Shown here one piece after another: positions 6,540 through 9,467 of a DNA stretch of 9,467 nt. How positions within the stretch are numbered: the first letter of the stretch is position 1; the number at the start of each line of letters is the position of its first letter. The stretch spans positions 1 through 9,467 of the forward strand of contig JAKASC010000080.1 in the NCBI GenBank assembly GCA_021828245.1. Direction: 5' to 3'. Both the position numbers and the translations under genes were made by a program. The stretch comes from Acidobacteriota bacterium (lineage in GTDB: Bacteria; Acidobacteriota; Terriglobia; UBA7540). Under the pieces are notes generated by a model. That model did no database searches, was not told where the DNA came from, and saw only the letters and a list, made by a program, of their open reading frames with translations.

Positions 6540-7523
6540 GTGAAGCAATTGGTGCTGGAACAGCCCGGACGCTGGCGGATGCGCGAGGTTCCGCCGCCGG
6601 TGCCGGCCGCCGGCGAAGCCCTGGTACGGGTTCATCGCGTCGGCATTTGCGGTACCGACCTGCATGCCTTCGCTGGGCATCAGCCGTTCTTTAACTTTCC
6701 AAGAATTCTAGGCCACGAGTTCAGTGTGGAAATTGTGGAGTGCCCGCCGAACGAACGGGGTCTCGTGCCGGGCGACCGTTGCGCCCTCGAGCCCTATCGG
6801 TCGTGCGGGGAATGCCGCGCCTGCCGGCGGGGCAAAACAAATTGTTGCGAGAAGCTTGAGGTGCTGGGCGTTCATAAAGACGGCGGCATGCAGGAGTGGA
6901 TGGCCCTACCGCTTGCATCTCTCCACAAGTCGAATACGCTCAGCTTGGACCAACTGGCGCTGGTCGAGCCGCTCGGGGTGGGCGCACACGCCGTGGCTCG
7001 CAGCGGCGTCAGCCGCGGAGAAACGGCGTTAGTGGTAGGCGCCGGGCCGATTGGCATGGCGGTAGCAATGTCGGCGCGGCTGGCGGGTGCGGAGGTTGAG
7101 CTGCTCGATGTCAACCCCGCGCGTCGGGCCTTGGCGGCGCAGTTCGGCTTTGCCACCCTCGAGAAAGCGCCTTCCATGCTCGCCGACGTGGTGTTCGATG
7201 CCACCGGAAACGCAGGCGCCATGGCGCAGAGCCTGCTTCGCGTGGCGCACGGAGGTCGTCTCGTATTTGTCGGTTTAACGCAAGACTCGGTGGCGCTCGA
7301 CGATTCGCTCTTCCATCGCCGCGAAGTGACGCTCTTGGCCTCCCGCAACAGCGTTCATCAATTTCCGCGGCTCATTGACCTGATGGAGCAAGGGGCACTC
7401 GATGTCTCGGCGTGGATTACGCACCGCATCCCTTTGGTGGAAGTTCCTGAGCAATTCGCCCGACTGGCATCGGACGCCCAATGCTTCAAGGCCGTTGTCG
7501 AGGTGAACAACGCCCAATTTTAG
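6540..7523 (+). CDS. Zinc-dependent medium-chain alcohol/polyol dehydrogenase
   Basis: A 327-residue NAD(P)-dependent dehydrogenase of the MDR superfamily. Catalytic zinc ligands are in VGICGTDLH (Cys37) and GHE (His59, Glu60). The structural-zinc lobe is complete: CGECRACRRGKTNCC, with Cys89, 92, 95 and 103 in the normal spacing. The Rossmann fold starts at LVVGAGPIGMAVA (Gly167, 169, 172), and Asp190 at the end of the second strand favours NAD over NADP. The 'LEPYRSCGECRAC' and 'LEVLGVHKDGGMQEW' stretches resemble sugar-acid and polyol dehydrogenases (L-galactonate/L-gulonate 5-dehydrogenase, L-threonine or sorbitol dehydrogenase groups); the actual substrate cannot be read from sequence. 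The start is GTG with AAGGA nine bases upstream; the next Met options would cut the fold. It is probably an operon with the zinc-ribbon gene. Confidence 0.93.
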   Translation: MKQLVLEQPGRWRMREVPPPVPAAGEALVRVHRVGICGTDLHAFAGHQPFFNFPRILGHEFSVEIVECPPNERGLVPGDRCALEPYRSCGECRACRRGKTNCCEKLEVLGVHKDGGMQEWMALPLASLHKSNTLSLDQLALVEPLGVGAHAVARSGVSRGETALVVGAGPIGMAVAMSARLAGAEVELLDVNPARRALAAQFGFATLEKAPSMLADVVFDATGNAGAMAQSLLRVAHGGRLVFVGLTQDSVALDDSLFHRREVTLLASRNSVHQFPRLIDLMEQGALDVSAWITHRIPLVEVPEQFARLASDAQCFKAVVEVNNAQF

Positions 7524-7598
7524 CCTTCCGTGGTCACAGCGAGAGGACTCCAACTGTGCCCCGACTTGCGTCATCCAGAACTGCGCCCCGACGACCCG

Positions 7599-7958
7599 CT
7601 ATTTCCGCCGACGCGAGGCGACCGGTGCAATTTGAGAGATGGTAATGCTGCCGCCATGGCGCGTGCCAATGACCTTCACGTGATCTCCGGCAAAACGCGG
7701 GAGGCTCGCAAAATTCTGATTGGCGATTTTAACCACTCGACCGCCCGTCACGAAAACATATTTCGCCCCGCCTTTGACGCACGAAAGCGTGCATTGGCGC
7801 GCGTTGCCCATCATGTGCTTGGCGCCGCACATCGAGTCGCTGATGTTTCCATAATAGACGTGTCGGGCCGCGGATGCTCCCGCCGCCCGCGCGTTTGCCG
7901 GTAACCAAATCCCGGCCGCCAACACCAGCCCCGCAAGTGAAACCATGATCTTATTCAT
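7599..7958 (-). CDS. Small secreted protein with Y-x-G-x-I-S-D-S-M-C-G motif (DUF5818-like)
   Basis: A 119-residue exported protein. The signal peptide (MNKIMVSLAGLVLAAGIW, then LPANARA) is cut near residues 23-26. The mature part carries 'YYGNISDSMCGAKH' (35-48), then Cys56 and Cys60 ('QCTLSCVKGGAKYVFV'), and an OB-like beta region (GGRVVKIAN, 'FAGDHVKVIGT', 'GSITISQI'), ending in a basic RRRK tail. I recall small secreted proteins of this type as frequent in Acidobacteriota and sometimes labelled DUF5818; the label is from memory. Three Cys and a His in CGAKH could bind a metal or form a disulfide. A longer frame exists upstream (to 8054), but the perfect AAGGAGG eight bases before this ATG and the signal peptide decide the start. 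It converges with the dehydrogenase gene, with 75 bases between stops. Confidence 0.85.
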   Translation of the reverse strand: MNKIMVSLAGLVLAAGIWLPANARAAGASAARHVYYGNISDSMCGAKHMMGNARQCTLSCVKGGAKYVFVTGGRVVKIANQNFASLPRFAGDHVKVIGTRHGGSITISQIAPVASRRRK

Positions 7959-7966
7959 GCGAATTT

Positions 7967-7973
7967 CCTCCTT
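7967..7973 (-). promoter_or_regulatory. Strong ribosome binding site for the secreted 119-aa protein
   Basis: The minus strand reads AAGGAGG, a perfect Shine-Dalgarno, eight bases before the ATG at 7958. It rules out the longer reading frame that begins at 8054. Confidence 0.85.
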
Positions 7974-8246
7974 CGAGAATGGACTTCGCCGCCGCGGACA
8001 CTTGTTCGCTTCGACGCGTCCTAAAGCTACCCCGGTACTGCCACCATAACACATCAGGCCAGCCGCACGCTAGTTCATGGCCGTTCCTTGATGACTCACC
8101 AAGCCGAGCGCCAAAATCGGGCGTGGGGAGACAGGCTGCCCCGAAGCGCAGTAGGAATTCTTAACGGCTCGACTGCCAACTCCATGGAAGGACATTCTGC
8201 CGAGCGGGGCCATCGCTGGATTTTGTGACGACTGCGAAGTGAGGTG
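7974..8246. other. Gene-poor stretch upstream of the secreted-protein gene
   Basis: I find no convincing gene on either strand. The minus strand should hold the promoter of the 119-residue protein, but no clear -35/-10 pair is visible. Frames that stay open here have no ribosome site, no recognisable domain and no codon pattern worth defending. In one minus-strand frame just past the 40-codon ORF, a stretch reading 'HFAVVTK' recalls small secreted Acidobacteriota proteins, which may mean the 40-codon ORF is the front of a decayed gene. Confidence 0.4.
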
Positions 8247-8369
8247 TTAAATCTCGATAAGGTAACCCTCGAAGCGGACCGTGGAACCCGACGGCCGATG
8301 GTTCTGCGCCCGAGCGGGAGGCAGCAAGCCGGGGAGCGTGGAGGACATTGCGAGGATGGCTTTCTTCAT
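8247..8369 (-). CDS. Putative 40-codon ORF with signal-peptide-like N-terminus
   Basis: The ATG at 8369 is preceded by AAAGGAG five bases upstream, as good a ribosome site as any in the window. The peptide begins MKKAILAMSSTLPGLLPPAR and continues AQNH, which looks like a Sec signal peptide with cleavage near 'ARAQ', leaving only about 18 mature residues that end FEGYLIEI. The hydrophobic core is short and broken by prolines, so export is uncertain. The ending is reminiscent of the first strand of small secreted proteins that continue 'GYLVD..C', so this may be a truncated relative of such a gene, perhaps of the 119-residue gene downstream. A leader hairpin overlapping repeat copy A lies directly upstream. 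It could be a real small protein, a pseudogene front, or a leader peptide. Confidence 0.45.
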   Translation of the reverse strand: MKKAILAMSSTLPGLLPPARAQNHRPSGSTVRFEGYLIEI

Positions 8370-8375
8370 TTCTAC

Positions 8376-8402
8376 TCCTTTCCGGTGGGTAGATTTACCC
8401 AC
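8376..8402 (-). repeat. Leader repeat copy A: hairpin plus ribosome site before the 40-codon ORF
   Basis: Minus strand: a perfect seven-pair stem GTGGGTA / TACCCAC with loop AATC (8402-8385) is followed by CGGAAAGGAG. The 21 bases at 8376-8396 match those at 8510-8530 in 18 positions, and all three differences are transitions. The hairpin lies within a few bases of the Shine-Dalgarno, a place where a fold could modulate translation. Confidence 0.6.
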
Positions 8403-8405
8403 TAG

Positions 8406-8504
8406 TTAGGGGGTGGGGTTGAGTATCTCCTCGGTGAGCTCGGCGAGCTTCAGTTTGGCGCCGTTCTGGGTTAGGCGTAGGAATCTTTCCGTTCTGCGGA
8501 ACAT
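8406..8504 (-). CDS. Putative 32-codon ORF
   Basis: The ATG at 8504 follows GAAAGGA at a five-base spacing. The product starts MFRRTERFLRLTQNGAKLKL and ends 'EEILNPTP': a basic first half and an acidic helix-prone second half, with no signal peptide and no domain I recognise. Its stop is 36 bases before the ATG of the 40-codon ORF on the same strand, and the tRNA-Leu gene lies about 100 bases upstream. The only support is the ribosome site and the repeated leader; it could equally be chance. Confidence 0.35.
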   Translation of the reverse strand: MFRRTERFLRLTQNGAKLKLAELTEEILNPTP

Positions 8505-8509
8505 GCTTT

Positions 8510-8530
8510 TCCTTTCTGGTGGGCGGATTT
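8510..8530 (-). repeat. Leader repeat copy B before the 32-codon ORF
   Basis: The second copy of the 21-base motif, 134 bases from copy A and in the same orientation relative to the following ATG. The shared core is AAATC, two variable bases, then CCCACC, R, GAAAGGA, where the last part is the ribosome site. Here the bases before the core are a G-run, so the stem is different (GGGGGA, loop AA, TCC, a bulged G, CCC). A weaker resemblance (minus strand 'ATCCACCCACTAAAA') is seen near 8586-8600, just past the tRNA 3' end. Confidence 0.6.
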
Positions 8531-8606
8531 CCCCCCGGGGCGGTTTGCGGGGAGCGCGAGAATCTGGCCTAGCGGCGCGGGTTTGGGTTTTAGTGGGTGG
8601 ATATTC

Positions 8607-8691
8607 TGGTGCGAAAGGGGGGACTCGAACCCCCACCCCTTGCGGGACCAGATCCTAAGTCTGGCGCGTCTGCCCATTCCGCCACTTTCGC
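8607..8691 (-). tRNA. tRNA-Leu, anticodon UAG
   Basis: The minus strand folds as a complete class II tRNA. The acceptor stem is GCGAAAG (8691-8685) with CTTTCGC, discriminator A at 8610 and encoded CCA at 8609-8607. The anticodon stem CCAGA / TCTGG encloses the loop CTTAGGA with anticodon TAG (8657-8655), reading CUA leucine codons. A long variable arm (TCCCGCAAGGGG) follows, then a GGGGG / CCCCC T-stem with TTCGAGT loop. Every arm pairs, so the gene appears functional. The reading frame of the broken integrase enters its 5' half. No clear terminator is seen past the CCA. Confidence 0.97.
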
Positions 8692-9467
8692 ATAACGTGT
8701 ATTCTAGCATTCAACGACTTACAATTTTCGAAATGCCTGCGAATGCCCCGAAATGGTGCAGGTGTGCCCTTAGGTGTGCCCAAAGCGGGCTGACCCTCGA
8801 TCGCTTTTAGCTCTTCGATGTAGTTTTCGAGCCGACGCGCGGCCTCTTGCAAATCGCGCTCGCTGACGACGTTGTAACGCTCGAACACCGATCGAGTCTT
8901 GTGACCCGAAATCAGCATAGCCACTCGTTCCGACACTCCGGCGCGCACGAGATTGCGAACGCCGGTCCGTCTGAGGTCGTGGAAAATTCGCGTGGGCTTT
9001 CCCTCGGCATCGGCGAGGCCGGCAGCTTTGCACGCCGCTTCTTACGCCCCCCTGAAGTCACGGATCGGTCTGCCTCCTCGGAAGAAAACCCAAGGGCAGT
9101 CGGACTACGTTGAATCGCGAATGTCTTTTTGTATTGCGAGCATTTCATAGAGCTCGGCAACGAGCGGGAGATTGCGCGGTTGGTCGTTTTTCGTAGTCCC
9201 CGGCTCAAGCCGGACGATTCTCCTCGCTAAATCGACTTGGGTCCATTGCAAGGAGAGGATTTCTCCCCGTCGGCAGCCAGTGTAGTAGGCGAAAGTGAGA
9301 ATGGGTTTCACCTCGTCAGGTAATGCCTGGCATGACGCCGCATATTCGGGGTGCTCAAGGAAACCCTTTCGGACGTTGTCTTCTTTGAGCTGTGGGATGT
9401 AGGGAACGTATCGCACTTTCGGCGGAGTCTGCCGACGAGCGAGATTGAAGGCCCTGTGCAAGAGCGT
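8655..9467 (-). pseudogene. Tyrosine-recombinase (phage-type) integrase, two in-frame stops, 5' end beyond the window
   Basis: One reading frame, without any shift, covers the catalytic domain of a site-specific tyrosine recombinase. All six catalytic residues can be read: Arg in 'YTGCRRGEILSLQW' (9272-9270), Lys in 'GTTKNDQPRNLPL' (9191-9189), His and Arg in FHDLRRTG (8981-8970), His in SGHKT (8903-8901) and the nucleophile Tyr in 'FERYN' (8876-8874). Two stops interrupt it: TAG at 9107-9105 after 'KDIRDST' and TAA at 9044-9042 inside 'RPIRDFRGA-stop-EAACKAAGL', only 20 codons apart. Sequence on both sides of each stop is well conserved in type ('SDCPWVFF', 'ACKAAGL'), so the decay looks recent. 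Downstream of 'RRLENYIEEL' the frame continues about 45 codons, enters the tRNA-Leu gene and stops at its anticodon. The N-terminal DNA-binding domain lies outside the window. It marks an integrated element beside the tRNA; sequencing error is possible but would need two events. Confidence 0.85.
8701..8706 (-). promoter_or_regulatory. Possible -10 box of the tRNA-Leu promoter
   Basis: TAGAAT on the minus strand lies nine bases before the tRNA 5' end and matches TATAAT at five of six positions. No good -35 box is found at 16-18 bases; only A/T-rich sequence is present. If real, the promoter sits inside the 3' part of the integrase reading frame. Confidence 0.35.

Noticed and set aside
7599..8054. 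Longer 151-residue version of the secreted protein
   Set aside because: It lacks a ribosome site and buries the signal peptide 32 residues inside; the AAGGAGG before 7958 gives a clear start.
8341..8620. CRISPR-like or terminal inverted repeat of an insertion sequence
   Set aside because: There are only two copies of a 21-base direct motif, placed in front of start codons, with no spacer regularity, no transposase and no target duplication.
8655..8657. tRNA with UAG written as anticodon taken as an amber suppressor that would read through the integrase TAG
   Set aside because: A suppressor of UAG needs anticodon CUA. This tRNA has anticodon UAG, reads CUA leucine codons, and is an ordinary tRNA-Leu; it also could not explain the TAA stop.
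8912..9208. A 98-codon and an 87-codon minus-strand frame overlapping the integrase
   Set aside because: They are out of frame with the integrase motifs. The integrase frame is continuous across this region apart from two stop codons, so no frameshift is needed.

Overview
The window looks like a piece of a moderately GC-rich bacterial chromosome, most likely from an Acidobacteriota or a close soil or groundwater lineage. This placement is an inference. It rests on the style of the Ig-like lipoprotein (the 'GTITSSGVYTAP' type of repeat), the small secreted Y-x-G-x-I-S-D-S-M-C-G protein, and the form of the integrase. No rRNA or other marker is present to fix the taxonomy.

Positions 1-2212 (+) hold the end of a molybdenum hydroxylase operon: the C-terminal third of a CoxL/xanthine-dehydrogenase-type catalytic subunit, the FAD subunit (CoxM type) and a CoxG-type SRPBCC accessory protein. 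The [2Fe-2S] subunit (CoxS type) is not in the window and may lie upstream. Positions 2395-5300 (+) hold three tightly packed genes for exported proteins: a cysteine-rich Ig-like lipoprotein, an exported protein of unknown function, and a matrixin-type zinc metalloprotease with a C-terminal carboxypeptidase-regulatory-like domain.

Positions 5382-6158 (-) encode TruA, the tRNA pseudouridine synthase. A divergent promoter region separates it from a (+) pair at 6347-7523: a 56-residue zinc-ribbon protein and a zinc-dependent medium-chain alcohol/polyol dehydrogenase. Convergent to these is a 119-residue secreted protein (7599-7958, -).

Positions 8247-9467, all on the minus strand, form the least ordinary part. 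A tyrosine-recombinase gene keeps all six catalytic residues but carries two in-frame stop codons. Its reading frame runs into a tRNA-Leu(UAG) gene and stops exactly at the anticodon triplet. Downstream of the tRNA are two very short ORFs (32 and 40 codons), each preceded by a copy of the same leader motif (18 of 21 bases identical) that includes the ribosome binding site. This looks like the decayed edge of an integrated element at a tRNA gene. The repeated leader with short ORFs is the best candidate for something undescribed. I see no CRISPR array and no complete insertion sequence.
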